A stretch of 64,000 nt of DNA from Alkalihalobacillus pseudalcaliphilus (GCF_028610675.1 NZ_JAQQWS010000001.1:248001-312000); one strand, 5' to 3'; numbered from the stretch's first letter, positions 7,865 to 16,162 are shown. Notes: a model not told the origin generated them from the letters alone. Numbers and translations: made by a program.

Positions 7865-8737
7865 ATGGCTGACCTAGTTCAACAACCACAAACGAATCAA
7901 CCTATCCATGGATCTCGAGCTTTAAAGGAGCCTACATGGGTTAAATGGACATTCATATCAATAGCCATATTATTTTTAATCTTATTTTTAGTTTTACCTT
8001 TAGTTGCGATCTTTTATAAAGCGTTTGAGCAAGGAATTGCTACTTATCTGGCTTCGATTACTGAGCCTGATGCTTTATCAGCGATTCGGTTAACTCTTTT
8101 AGTTGCCATTATTGTCGTTCCGTTAAACACGATTTTTGGGATAGCGGCAGCGTGGCTTGTCTCCAAATACCGTTTTAGAGGGAAGAGCTTTTTAGTAACA
8201 CTCATTGATTTACCATTTTCTGTATCACCCGTTATTGCCGGGTTAGTATTTATCTTATTATTTAGTGCACATGGTCTATTTGGTCCATTCTTAATGGAAC
8301 AAGGATGGAAGATTATATTCTCAGTACCTGGGATTATTTTAGCTACCTTATTTGTAACGGTGCCTTTTGTAGCTCGAGAACTTATTCCTTTAATGCAAGC
8401 ACAGGGGACTTCTGAGGAAGAAGCTTCGGTTTCACTAGGTGCAAATGGGTGGAGAACATTTTTACATGTGACGTTACCCAATATTAAATGGGGTTTATTA
8501 TATGGAATGATTTTATGTAATGCGCGGGCAATTGGAGAATTTGGGGCAGTATCCGTGGTATCAGGAAAGATACGTGGTCTGACCAATACGATGCCACTTC
8601 ATGTTGAGATTTTATATAACGAATACCAATTTACCGCAGCTTTTGCGGTCGCATCATTAATGTCTCTATTGGCGTTAGTTACGATTTTTATAAAAAATAT
8701 GATCGAATGGAAAGTGAATCGTCAAAGGGTGGTGTAA
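7865..8737 (+). CDS. cysW: Sulfate ABC transporter permease CysW
   Basis: This is the second permease subunit of the sulfate importer, 290 residues with about six membrane segments. The EAA loop EEEASVSLGANGWRTF and the family segment ARAIGEFGAVSVVSGKIRG are visible. ATG 7865 is chosen over the earlier in-frame start at 7820 because AAAGGGGGG lies eight bases before it, and the earlier start would overlap cysT. The N-terminus is a ~25-residue polar cytoplasmic tail. It is seven bases from cysA, in one operon. Confidence 0.93.
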   Translation: MADLVQQPQTNQPIHGSRALKEPTWVKWTFISIAILFLILFLVLPLVAIFYKAFEQGIATYLASITEPDALSAIRLTLLVAIIVVPLNTIFGIAAAWLVSKYRFRGKSFLVTLIDLPFSVSPVIAGLVFILLFSAHGLFGPFLMEQGWKIIFSVPGIILATLFVTVPFVARELIPLMQAQGTSEEEASVSLGANGWRTFLHVTLPNIKWGLLYGMILCNARAIGEFGAVSVVSGKIRGLTNTMPLHVEILYNEYQFTAAFAVASLMSLLALVTIFIKNMIEWKVNRQRVV

Positions 8738-8744
8738 TTCAATT

Positions 8745-9824
8745 ATGTCTATTAACATTCAAAATATCTCCAAAAATTTTGGTTCATTTGCAGCTTTGAC
8801 AGATATCAATCTAAATATTAAATCTGGTGAGCTTGTCGCTTTATTAGGTCCATCAGGTTCAGGTAAAACATCCTTATTACGTATTATTGCTGGCTTAGAG
8901 CAACCTGACCAAGGTAATATCTATTTCGGTGAGCAAAACATGACAGACGTCGAGGCGATAAAAAGGCAGGTTGGTTTTGTCTTTCAGCACTATGCTTTAT
9001 TTGGACATATGAATGTCGCTGATAATATATCTTACGGGTTACGTGTAAAACCAAGGAAGGATCGTCCATCAAAAAAAGAAATAGATGAACGTGTTAAGGA
9101 ACTGTTGGCATTAGTCAAGCTAGAAGGCTATGAAAAGCGTTTTCCGAGTCAATTATCTGGTGGACAAAGACAAAGAGTTGCCTTAGCTCGTGCACTAGCC
9201 GTTCAGCCTAAAGTATTGCTACTTGATGAACCATTCGGTGCTTTAGATGCGAAGGTGAGAAAGGATTTGAGGCGTTGGTTACGAAAGCTTCATGACGAGT
9301 ATCATATTACGAGTGTATTCGTTACTCATGACCAAGAAGAGGCCTTAGATGTATCTGACCGCGTTGTTGTGATGAACCAAGGAGAAATAAAACAAATTGG
9401 TACACCTGATGAAGTGTATGAACATCCTAATAGTCCATTTGTATTTGACTTTTTAGGAAATGTTAATATATTTAAAGGGCGTGTTCAAAACGGTGTATTT
9501 CAATCATCTGGTGGTGAGATTTTCCATGAGGAGATTGCGGCTCAATTAGAGGATACGAATGAAAATACCTTTGCCTATACGCGACCACATCAATTTGAGA
9601 TCGAAAAAGATACGAAAAAAGAAGGCTATATTCCCGTTGAGATTAAACATGTTCATGCCGTTGGTCCCATTGTTTTTCTTGAAACGGAAAGAGAAAAGGG
9701 AGAAGTAATTGAAATTGAATTAGAAAAAAGTAAATTTCTCGATTTGAACATTCAACAAGGTCAATCAATCTATGTGAAACCTAAACAGATGAAAGTGTTC
9801 AAGCCAGAAGAGTTCTCGATATAA
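8745..9824 (+). CDS. cysA: Sulfate ABC transporter ATP-binding protein CysA
   Basis: This cytoplasmic ATPase powers sulfate import with CysT and CysW. It has 359 residues: Walker A GPSGSGKTS near residue 34, signature LSGGQRQR near 138, Walker B VLLLDEPFGALD near 158 and VTHDQEEA near 191. The C-terminal ~120 residues form the TOBE-type regulatory region. The start is ATG 8745 with AAAGGGTGG upstream. The gene closes the operon and is followed after ten bases by a hairpin-plus-terminator element of the same design as the operon leader. Confidence 0.94.
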   Translation: MSINIQNISKNFGSFAALTDINLNIKSGELVALLGPSGSGKTSLLRIIAGLEQPDQGNIYFGEQNMTDVEAIKRQVGFVFQHYALFGHMNVADNISYGLRVKPRKDRPSKKEIDERVKELLALVKLEGYEKRFPSQLSGGQRQRVALARALAVQPKVLLLDEPFGALDAKVRKDLRRWLRKLHDEYHITSVFVTHDQEEALDVSDRVVVMNQGEIKQIGTPDEVYEHPNSPFVFDFLGNVNIFKGRVQNGVFQSSGGEIFHEEIAAQLEDTNENTFAYTRPHQFEIEKDTKKEGYIPVEIKHVHAVGPIVFLETEREKGEVIEIELEKSKFLDLNIQQGQSIYVKPKQMKVFKPEEFSI

Positions 9825-9834
9825 ACATAAAAGA

Positions 9835-9885
9835 CTGATCGGTTCACCGAAAGCTTTTATTCATTAGAATAAGGGCTTTTTTCTT
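9835..9885 (+). terminator. Small hairpin plus terminator after cysA (sulfur-block motif, copy B)
   Basis: CTGATCGG-TTCA-CCGA (9835-9850) is followed by AAGC and a terminator stem (9851-9862 with 9867-9879) ending in a T-run. Six bases before the hairpin (TAAAAG, 9828-9833) could pair instead with CTTTTA (9854-9859) of the terminator arm, a possible antiterminator. It ends the sulfate operon. Confidence 0.7.
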
Positions 9886-9907
9886 TTCTAATACATAAAA
9901 AACATTG

Positions 9908-10143
9908 GCAATGAAGTCGGAAAAAGAGTCGCCAATGCGGAGCAAAAAGAAATACGCAGCAATAAAGCAGGAAAAAGAGCCACCAATGCGGAGCAAAAAG
10001 AAATACGCAGTAATGAAGTCGGAAAAAGAGTCGCCAATGCGGAGCAAAAAGAAATACGCAGCAATGAAGTCTGAAAAAGAGTCGCCAATGCGGAGCAAAA
10101 AGAAATACGCAGCAATGAAGTCTGAAAAAGAGTCGCCAATGCG
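9908..10143. repeat. Tandem array of 51-bp repeats (five copies, last partial)
   Basis: Units begin with GCAATGAAGTC at 9908, 9959, 10010, 10061 and 10112; the period is exactly 51. Because 51 is a multiple of three, the array is open in several frames on both strands. The derived peptides (SEKESPMRSKKKYAAMK on the plus strand) lack a convincing ribosome site, so I treat these frames as artefacts. A relative lies on the opposite strand at 17618-17690. Confidence 0.9.
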
Positions 10144-10284
10144 GGTACCAATCTTCCATGACGAAACCCGGTTCACTTCGCTACCATTAAACATGAAAGT
10201 GGTATTTCGCTCATTAACTGGCGGAACTTCATGCAATTTAATGTTGTCCTTTGTCATCTAAAAGTATGGTGTTAGAATTTCTTT
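10144..10284. repeat. Dispersed intergenic repeat fragment
   Basis: It contains GGTTCACTTCGCTACC, AACATGAAAGTGG and TTAACTGGCGGAACTTCATGC, a pattern that recurs in similar order at 13567-13648, 40498-40555, 53845-53880 and 63270-63330. No gene is seen. Confidence 0.55.
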
Positions 10285-10377
10285 CACTTGAGAATTATTA
10301 GTCCCAGAGGAGCAGCATTTTCGGTAGCGGCGAGCAACGCTCCGTACATGAGTACCAGCAACAACTTTCATACAAAA
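10285..10377. repeat. Short copy of the ~180-bp dispersed element
   Basis: It starts with CACTTGAGAATTA and ends with AACTTTCATACAAAA, the same borders as the longer copies at 13695-13882 and 40602-40777. The middle shares GGTAGCGGCGAGCAACGCTCCG. About half of the long form is missing internally. Confidence 0.65.
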
Positions 10378-10524
10378 ATAACTTAACCCTTATAAGAAAG
10401 CGAATTTCTACAATAGTTCGATAAATGGGCAGTTCCATTATTGCTAAATACGATTACATTTGCTATAATTCTTATTAAACAAGTAGGAATATTCAGGATT
10501 AAGAAGGGTGGGGGTTGGTTTAAC

Positions 10525-11019
10525 ATGTCATATCAAATATCAGTATTAGAAGTACCCACTCATGGCACATCCCTAAAATGTGTGCATAGTGCTTTGAAGC
10601 AACAAGTAACAAAGTTTGGCGAAGTGATATCGGTACACGCAATTGAGGATGTTCAATCACAACAACCATGGGATAAACTGAATAAAGCAAATCTTGTCAT
10701 GTTTGTCTTTGAAGCAAAAGAACAGCCATATAAACAAATGAAGGCTTTTTTACAAAAAATTGATGAAACGTTATTTAAAAATAAAATGATTTTACCAGTC
10801 ATAATCGGTGGAACAAGTGCCCATGTTTCAATTATTGAATATAGTCTAAAGCCATTATTGGCGAATTGGAAAGCAACATCTTTGATTCCGACTATTTATT
10901 TAATGGAAGAATCGGAGTCTTATCGTTACTATTGTGAACGGAAGGAATCTAAGCAAGAAATTGAACTATATATTTTTGAAGTTTTAAAAAAACATATACC
11001 GATAACATATTATATTTAA
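10525..11019 (+). CDS. Diverged SsuE-like flavodoxin-fold protein
   Basis: This 164-residue protein is related to the NADPH-dependent FMN reductase SsuE encoded just downstream. The C-terminal half keeps the family pattern ILPVIIGGTSAH ... IEYSLKPLLANWKA, but the N-terminal FMN phosphate-binding loop (SGSPNKGSR in SsuE) is replaced by LEVPTHGTSLK, and the VYKA segment is lost. It may no longer bind FMN. ATG 10525 is preferred, with GGGTGGGGG about ten bases upstream; the frame opens earlier at 10441 without a site. It is separated from ssuE by a terminator-like element. It may be a regulatory or heteromeric partner, but the function is unknown. Confidence 0.7.
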   Translation: MSYQISVLEVPTHGTSLKCVHSALKQQVTKFGEVISVHAIEDVQSQQPWDKLNKANLVMFVFEAKEQPYKQMKAFLQKIDETLFKNKMILPVIIGGTSAHVSIIEYSLKPLLANWKATSLIPTIYLMEESESYRYYCERKESKQEIELYIFEVLKKHIPITYYI

Positions 11020-11037
11020 GTATTATTTGACTTCCGA

Positions 11038-11080
11038 CTGGATAACCAGAGGCATAGTGAATCATTTGCTATGTCTTTTT
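11038..11080 (+). promoter_or_regulatory. Small hairpin plus terminator before ssuE (sulfur-block motif, copy C)
   Basis: CTGG-ATAA-CCAG (11038-11049) is followed by AGGC and the terminator stem GGCATAG/CTATGTC (11051-11057, 11069-11075) with five T residues. It lies 24 bases before the ssuE start and would cut off ssuE from upstream transcription unless relieved. Confidence 0.6.
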
Positions 11081-11103
11081 ATTATGGAAAAGGAGAGTGT
11101 AGG

Positions 11104-11622
11104 ATGGGTAATATTCTAATTATATCAGGTAGTCCAAATAAAGGTTCTCGATTACAAGGACTAATTAAGTATACGCAACAATACTTTGTGAAAGAAGGGG
11201 TTAAGACGGATATTATACATGTTCATGATTTACCTGCAGAAGCATTAATTCAAGCACAATTTAACAATGAAAAGGTAAAAAGATTTCATAAACAGGTTGA
11301 AAAAGCGGATAAGATAATAGTCGCTTCCCAAGTGTATAAAGCTTCATTTACCGGTATTTTAAAAACGTATTTAGATTTATTACCACAGAATGCCTTTAAA
11401 GGAAAACCTATTTTGCCACTAGTAATTGGTGGAAGCCTTGCTCATTTATTAATGGTTGATTATAGTTTTAAGCCAGTTTTATCAGCATTAGGTGCGAAAT
11501 CAATTTATAAAGGTATTTTTGTAGTTGAAACAGAGGTATCGAAAGATCTAAGTCACGAGTTTGTCATAAATAAGGTTACGAAGGAAAGATTAGATGAATT
11601 GTTGCTCCCTTTTATTGAATAA
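11104..11622 (+). CDS. ssuE: NADPH-dependent FMN reductase SsuE
   Basis: SsuE reduces FMN to supply FMNH2 to alkanesulfonate monooxygenase, releasing sulfite from sulfonates when sulfate is scarce. The 172-residue cytoplasmic protein shows the flavin loop SGSPNKGSR near residue 8 and the diagnostic run VYKASFTGILKTYLDLLP ... GGSLAHLLMVDYSFKPVLSAL. ATG 11104 is chosen because AAAAGGAGAG lies eight bases upstream; the earlier ATG at 11071 is inside the terminator stem. The monooxygenase and transporter genes are not in the window. Location next to the sulfate operon and the attenuator-like leader suggest control by sulfur supply. Confidence 0.9.
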   Translation: MGNILIISGSPNKGSRLQGLIKYTQQYFVKEGVKTDIIHVHDLPAEALIQAQFNNEKVKRFHKQVEKADKIIVASQVYKASFTGILKTYLDLLPQNAFKGKPILPLVIGGSLAHLLMVDYSFKPVLSALGAKSIYKGIFVVETEVSKDLSHEFVINKVTKERLDELLLPFIE

Positions 11623-11738
11623 ATGTAGCGCTAAGATATTGTATGAATCATGTTTTGTGTGGGTAATCTAACACTACCTTGTGAATGGAGCGCGTGTTCC
11701 CACCTATGAACTTGAAAATACTTTCTTTTCATGGATTA

Positions 11739-11771
11739 AACACGTTTGAATATTCAAACGTGTTTTGTTTT
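11739..11771 (+). terminator. Perfect 26-bp palindrome, terminator of ssuE or operator of opuD
   Basis: AACACGTTTGAAT and its exact complement meet at 11751/11752; TTGTTTTGG follows. A hairpin with a T-rich tail fits a terminator. It also lies only 55 bases upstream of the BCCT start, so a role as a repressor site cannot be excluded. Confidence 0.6.
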
Positions 11772-11819
11772 GGTTGAATCGGGAATATCTGTTTTGGTTA
11801 GTTTTGAAAGGAGACATAT

Positions 11820-13346
11820 ATGAAGGGAAACAATATTGTTTTTAAAGTTTCGGTTTCAGTTTTATCGATTATTGTTTTATTTGGTATTTTAGCACCGGGG
11901 ATTTTGGAGGAGTGGACAGGTCAATTAACAAGTTTTATCTCTACCTCATTTGGTTGGTATTATTTAATCCTTGTTACAGTCATTGCTTTAGTTTGTTTAT
12001 ATTTTCTTATTAGTCCAGTTGGGTTGATCAAGCTAGGAAAAGAGGATGATAAGCCACAATTTAATCGTCCGACTTGGTTTGCGTTATTATTTAGTGCAGG
12101 AATGGGAATTGGTCTTGTATTTTGGGGAACTGCAGAGCCTTTAAGTCATTATGCGATTAGTTCTCCAACAGGAAATGAAGCTACGACACAAGGTATGAGA
12201 GATGCTTTGAGGTATACTTTTTTTCATTGGGGAATACATGCGTGGGCGATTTATGGACTAGTAGCTTTAGTTATTGCTTATTTTACATATAGAAAAAATG
12301 AAAAGGCATTAATTAGTTCAAGCCTTAGACCGTTATTTGGTCATTATGTTGATGGAGCTTTTGGTAAAATCATAGATATTATTGCGGTTATTGCGACCGT
12401 TATGGGTGTTTCGACAACATTAGGTTTTGGAGCATCGCAAGTAAATGGAGGGATGAGTTATCTATTTGACTGGCCGTTAAGCTTTTGGATTCAATTAATT
12501 GTTTTAATTATTGTAACCATTTTATTTATGATTTCAGCACTTACAGGAATTGAAAAAGGGATACGAATTTTGAGTAATTGGAATATGATTCTTGCCTTAA
12601 TTCTATTGTTATTTGTTTTTATATTTGGACCAACCGTAGCTATTTTAAATTTATATACAGATACTATAGGTGGTTACATACAAAACTTTTTCCAAATGAG
12701 TTTTAGAATTGCACCATTTAATCAGGAAGCTAGAGAATGGATTGATGGTTGGACGATCTTTTATTGGGCATGGTGGATCTCGTGGGCGCCATTTGTCGGG
12801 ATATTTATCGCGAGAGTCTCGCGCGGAAGGTCAATTCGTGAATTTGTATTTGGGGTATTATTTTTACCTTCACTAGTGGGCTTTTTCTGGTTTGCAACCT
12901 TTGGTGGAACGGCGATGATGAACGAGCATTCAGGAGTTGCTGAGATTTCTAGTTTGGCCACAGAGGAAAGTCTCTTTGCTGTTTTAAGTCAATTTCCAAT
13001 GGCATTAATTATGTCTATATTAACTTTAGTATTAATTGCGATTTTCTTAATTACGTCAGCAGACTCGGGTACATTTGTACTTGGGATGATGACTACAAAT
13101 GGTTCACAAACTCCGAGTATGAAAATTAAGTTAACATGGGGGATTATGGTTGCAGCTATTGCTTTAGTTCTACTCTATTCAGGTGGATTAGATGCCCTAC
13201 AAAATACAATGATTTCATCTGCATTGCCATTTTCGTTTATTATGCTGCTAATGATGATCAGTTTATTGAAATCTCTGCATATTGAAGCAAAAGAATTAGG
13301 ACTTGGAAGAGGAAGAAGACAACCTAAAATAAAGTCCAATAAGTAA
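11820..13346 (+). CDS. opuD: BCCT-family glycine betaine/choline transporter (OpuD-like)
   Basis: This secondary transporter takes up betaine-type osmoprotectants across the membrane with sodium. It has 508 residues with about twelve membrane segments, the glycine-rich motif AGMGIGLVFWGTAEPLSH near residue 98 and the BCCT signature WTIFYWAWWISWAPFVG near residue 312. The start is ATG 11820 with GAAAGGAG upstream. It is a single-gene unit between a palindrome upstream and a long hairpin terminator downstream. Substrate choice (betaine, choline, proline betaine, ectoine) cannot be read from the sequence. Confidence 0.9.
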   Translation: MKGNNIVFKVSVSVLSIIVLFGILAPGILEEWTGQLTSFISTSFGWYYLILVTVIALVCLYFLISPVGLIKLGKEDDKPQFNRPTWFALLFSAGMGIGLVFWGTAEPLSHYAISSPTGNEATTQGMRDALRYTFFHWGIHAWAIYGLVALVIAYFTYRKNEKALISSSLRPLFGHYVDGAFGKIIDIIAVIATVMGVSTTLGFGASQVNGGMSYLFDWPLSFWIQLIVLIIVTILFMISALTGIEKGIRILSNWNMILALILLLFVFIFGPTVAILNLYTDTIGGYIQNFFQMSFRIAPFNQEAREWIDGWTIFYWAWWISWAPFVGIFIARVSRGRSIREFVFGVLFLPSLVGFFWFATFGGTAMMNEHSGVAEISSLATEESLFAVLSQFPMALIMSILTLVLIAIFLITSADSGTFVLGMMTTNGSQTPSMKIKLTWGIMVAAIALVLLYSGGLDALQNTMISSALPFSFIMLLMMISLLKSLHIEAKELGLGRGRRQPKIKSNK

Positions 13347-13373
13347 GAGTAGGAATAAAAAATTAAAACACTT

Positions 13374-13422
13374 AAAAGACATTGACATGTTGCTTTCAGT
13401 AACATGTCAATGTCTTTTCTTA
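13374..13422 (+). terminator. Terminator of opuD
   Basis: A perfect 18-bp stem (13374-13391 with 13401-13418) closes a nine-base loop. The A-run on the left and T-run on the right make it potentially bidirectional. Confidence 0.9.
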
Positions 13423-13486
13423 TGAAAAATACGTGAGTAGGAGGCGAATGGATATCGTTAGCAAAAAAATATTGCACCGGACACAT

Positions 13487-13660
13487 GGTCATCTATTGCA
13501 AGAGAGGTGACCAGCTAACTTCAAGGCTAAACTATCATCTCTACATACACTTTCATACAGCCGACACGGCGAAACAAGATTCACTTCTCCACCAACAAAG
13601 ATGAAAGTATGGTTTAGCTTTCAACTGTTGGCTCTTCATTCAATTAGTTTTTTTCCATTT
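13487..13660. repeat. Composite dispersed repeat island
   Basis: It contains a reverse-strand match to the 3741-3916 type (CAGCTAACTTCAAGG), the end motif ACTTTCATACAG, and GATTCACTTCTCCACCAACAAAG followed by ATGAAAGTATGG. The last block also occurs at 46120-46150 and 40500-40520. No gene is seen. Confidence 0.55.
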
Positions 13661-13694
13661 TCATTTTAAATGAATGGAGTTAGATTGTGTTGTG

Positions 13695-13882
13695 AACTTG
13701 AGAATTAAGAAGAAACCTAGCGGACGAAAATATGCGGAGACTCCCGTGGAACGTAGTGGCAGAGCTGAGATCCAGCGGCATAGCCGATTAGCTCAGGGCC
13801 ACGTGATTGTCGCGGAGCGTGATTTTCGGGAGCGGTGAGCAAAGCTCCGCACATGAGCATCAGCATCAACTTTCATATAAAA
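13695..13882. repeat. Long copy of the ~180-bp dispersed element
   Basis: Its borders are AACTTGAGAATTA and ACTTTCATATAAAA. Inside are CGGAGACTCCCG, a dyad around GAGCTGAGATCCAGCGGC ... GATTAGCTC, and GGGAGCGGTGAGCAAAGCTCCGC. It aligns along its full length with 40602-40777. Most of it is predicted to fold as nested hairpins. Confidence 0.75.
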
Positions 13883-13975
13883 GCTATTTTATACCTGCTT
13901 TAATGTATCTTGACATGTTGTTGACATAATTTATCGGTAGTATGGCTTATATAAACGGAACAAGGAGGTATAAAA

Positions 13976-15217
13976 ATGAATGAAGAAAATAAGTGGGAAG
14001 AGCATTCGTCTGGAAGAGGGAAACGAAAGGAACAGAATAAGTGGTCATGGTTTAAAATGACTGGTGCAGGAATTGTTGGTTCTGCTTTGACTCTCATCGT
14101 TATACCACAAACTGACTTTTATCAGGAGATGGTTGCTTCTGGACATGTATCTGTCAATAATCAAGTAGAAGAAAATGAACAGTTAGAGGGCTCAAATGAG
14201 TTGCCAGTTCAAAATATGTCCAATCAAGTAGCGGATTACACTGACATGATTGAGAATGCATCTCAGTCTATAGTAGGAGTTGTTAACAAACAGAAGTCTC
14301 AAGGAATACCTGGGTTCTTTCAGTCGCAGCCTTCTGAACAAGAAGCCGTTGAAGCTGGAACAGGCTCTGGAGTTATCTTTAAGGAAGAAGACGGTAAGGC
14401 ATATATTATTACAAACAACCATGTCATTGAAGGTGCCGATGAAATTGAGATATCCTTATCAGATGGAGAGACAGTCTCTGCCACATTGGTTGGCGGTGAT
14501 GCTTTAACTGATTTAGCGGTTTTAGTAATGGATGCTAGTGAAAGTGAACAAATCATCGAATTTGGGAATTCCGATGAATTAAGACCAGGTGAGCAGGTAT
14601 TTGCCATTGGAAACCCTTTAGGATTAGAGTTGTCGCGGACCGTAACACAAGGGATAATTTCAGCTGTTAATCGATCTATTCCTGTCCAAACATCAGCGGG
14701 TGAATGGAATTTAGACGTCATTCAAACAGATGCTGCTATTAACCCTGGAAATAGTGGAGGTGCTCTAATCAATACAAAAGGGGAAGTCATAGGTATTAAC
14801 AGCTTAAAAATTGCTCAGAACGGAATAGAGGGAATTGGATTTGCTATCCCGAGTAATGATTTGATTCCATTAGTGGAGGAAATGATTGATAAAGGTGAAA
14901 TAACACGCCCTTATTTAGGCGTTGGCCTTGCTCATTTATCTGAAATCCCTAGTGGGTACTTAGGTGCGTTGCCAGAAGATATAAAAGGAGGTGCTGTCAT
15001 TACGACTGTTGAACCTGGCTCTGTAGCGGATGAAGCAGGTATCCGAGCAGGGGATGTAGTCGTCTCAATGAGTGGTATTGAAGTGAAAGATGCATCTGAT
15101 ATTCGTAAGATCCTTTATCGTGAGGTAGAAGTTGGAGATACGGTGACGATGGAACTATATCGTGATGGTGAAAAGAAAGAAATTGAAGTACCTATTCGAG
15201 TTCATACATCATTGTAA
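13976..15217 (+). CDS. HtrA/DegP-type membrane-anchored serine protease
   Basis: This quality-control protease degrades misfolded exported proteins at the outer face of the membrane. The 413-residue protein has a ~25-residue cytoplasmic N-terminus, one membrane segment (about 27-45), an acidic linker, a trypsin-like domain with the triad His ~149 (NNHVIEGA), Asp ~179 (TDLAVL) and Ser ~260 (NPGNSGG), and a C-terminal PDZ domain. AAGGAGG lies eight bases before ATG 13976. A direct repeat TTGACATgttgTTGACAT at 13910-13927 lies upstream, but no good -10 element fits it. Bacillus species have HtrA, HtrB and YyxA; which one this is cannot be said. The foldase gene follows after 26 bases, probably co-transcribed. 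Confidence 0.9.
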   Translation: MNEENKWEEHSSGRGKRKEQNKWSWFKMTGAGIVGSALTLIVIPQTDFYQEMVASGHVSVNNQVEENEQLEGSNELPVQNMSNQVADYTDMIENASQSIVGVVNKQKSQGIPGFFQSQPSEQEAVEAGTGSGVIFKEEDGKAYIITNNHVIEGADEIEISLSDGETVSATLVGGDALTDLAVLVMDASESEQIIEFGNSDELRPGEQVFAIGNPLGLELSRTVTQGIISAVNRSIPVQTSAGEWNLDVIQTDAAINPGNSGGALINTKGEVIGINSLKIAQNGIEGIGFAIPSNDLIPLVEEMIDKGEITRPYLGVGLAHLSEIPSGYLGALPEDIKGGAVITTVEPGSVADEAGIRAGDVVVSMSGIEVKDASDIRKILYREVEVGDTVTMELYRDGEKKEIEVPIRVHTSL

Positions 15218-15243
15218 AATTAAATGAAGGAGTGTAAATATTA

Positions 15244-16110
15244 ATGAAAAAATGGTTGGCAATTTTATCAGGAGTAGTTGTTTTAAGTGGTGCGGTTGTA
15301 TTAGGAGTTTTTGTAGCGAATACATCTGGAGTTATGGCATCTGTAAATGGTGAAAAAATTAAAGAAAGTGAAGTTGCAGATGAGGCTATGTCACAACATG
15401 GACCAACAATATTAGAAGCACTTATTAATAATAAGATGATTGAGTTAGAAGCAAATGAGCAAGGTGTACAAGTTACACAAGAAGAAATTGATGAAGAATT
15501 AACATTTTTTTATGACATGTATAATGGAGAAGAGAATGTCAAGGAGATGTTAGCCCAAAGGGGAGTTACTATGGATATGTTTGAAGATGATGTTTATTAT
15601 TCATTATTAACGCAGAAATTGATGGAACCTGTCATTGAGGTAACAGATGAAGAGATAGAGATGTACTTTAATGATAATCAAGAGCAGTTTAATCAACAAG
15701 AAGAAGTAGAAGCTAGCCACATTTTGGTCGAAGATGAACAGACAGCACAAGAGTTAAAAGCTAAGGTTGATGAGGGGGAGGATTTTGCTGATTTAGCAGC
15801 AGAAAACTCCACAGATGAAGCAAGTAAAGAAAGGGGTGGTGAACTCGGATTCTTTAGTAAAGGTGAAATGGTTCCTGAATTTGAAGAAGCCGCCTTTGGT
15901 TTAGAAATCGATGAAGTAAGTGAACCGGTAGAAACCGAGCATGGTTTTCATATTATTAAAGTGACAGATAAACAAGAGGAACAAGAGGCGAAGTTTGAAG
16001 AGCATCAAGAAGAAATAGAAGAGAAGTTATTTAATCAAAAGTATCAAACTGAATTAACACCGTGGTTAACTCAGTTGAGAGAAAAGTATGAGATCTCCTA
16101 TCAAAATTAA
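15244..16110 (+). CDS. Exported PpiC-type peptidyl-prolyl isomerase (PrsA/SurA-like)
   Basis: This extracytoplasmic foldase helps secreted proteins to fold. Its 288 residues comprise an N-terminal hydrophobic segment (4-27), a SurA-type chaperone region (about 30-130) and a parvulin domain (about 155-250) with EASHILV, GGELGFF and EHGFHIIKV. Unlike PrsA it has no lipobox cysteine after the hydrophobic segment, so it is either secreted or anchored by an uncleaved signal. It is highly acidic. It follows the HtrA-type protease and ends in a terminator, giving a two-gene protein-quality operon. Confidence 0.85.
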   Translation: MKKWLAILSGVVVLSGAVVLGVFVANTSGVMASVNGEKIKESEVADEAMSQHGPTILEALINNKMIELEANEQGVQVTQEEIDEELTFFYDMYNGEENVKEMLAQRGVTMDMFEDDVYYSLLTQKLMEPVIEVTDEEIEMYFNDNQEQFNQQEEVEASHILVEDEQTAQELKAKVDEGEDFADLAAENSTDEASKERGGELGFFSKGEMVPEFEEAAFGLEIDEVSEPVETEHGFHIIKVTDKQEEQEAKFEEHQEEIEEKLFNQKYQTELTPWLTQLREKYEISYQN

Positions 16111-16126
16111 TCAATAAAAACGAATG

Positions 16127-16162
16127 ATCCAACTTCATGGTCGATGAGGTTGGATTTTTTTT
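16127..16162 (+). terminator. Terminator of the htrA-foldase unit
   Basis: ATCCAAC-TTCAT pairs with ATGAG-GTTGGAT (one G-T) and is followed by eight T residues. Confidence 0.9.

Noticed and set aside
8044..8586. 180-residue minus-strand frame opposite cysW
   Set aside because: It is a shadow of a well-supported membrane protein gene.
9905..10261. A repeat-rich protein gene on the plus strand, or its minus-strand equivalents at 9844-10257
   Set aside because: Open frames exist on both strands in several phases because the unit is 51 bp. None has a convincing ribosome site, and the same sequence is a dispersed non-coding repeat elsewhere.
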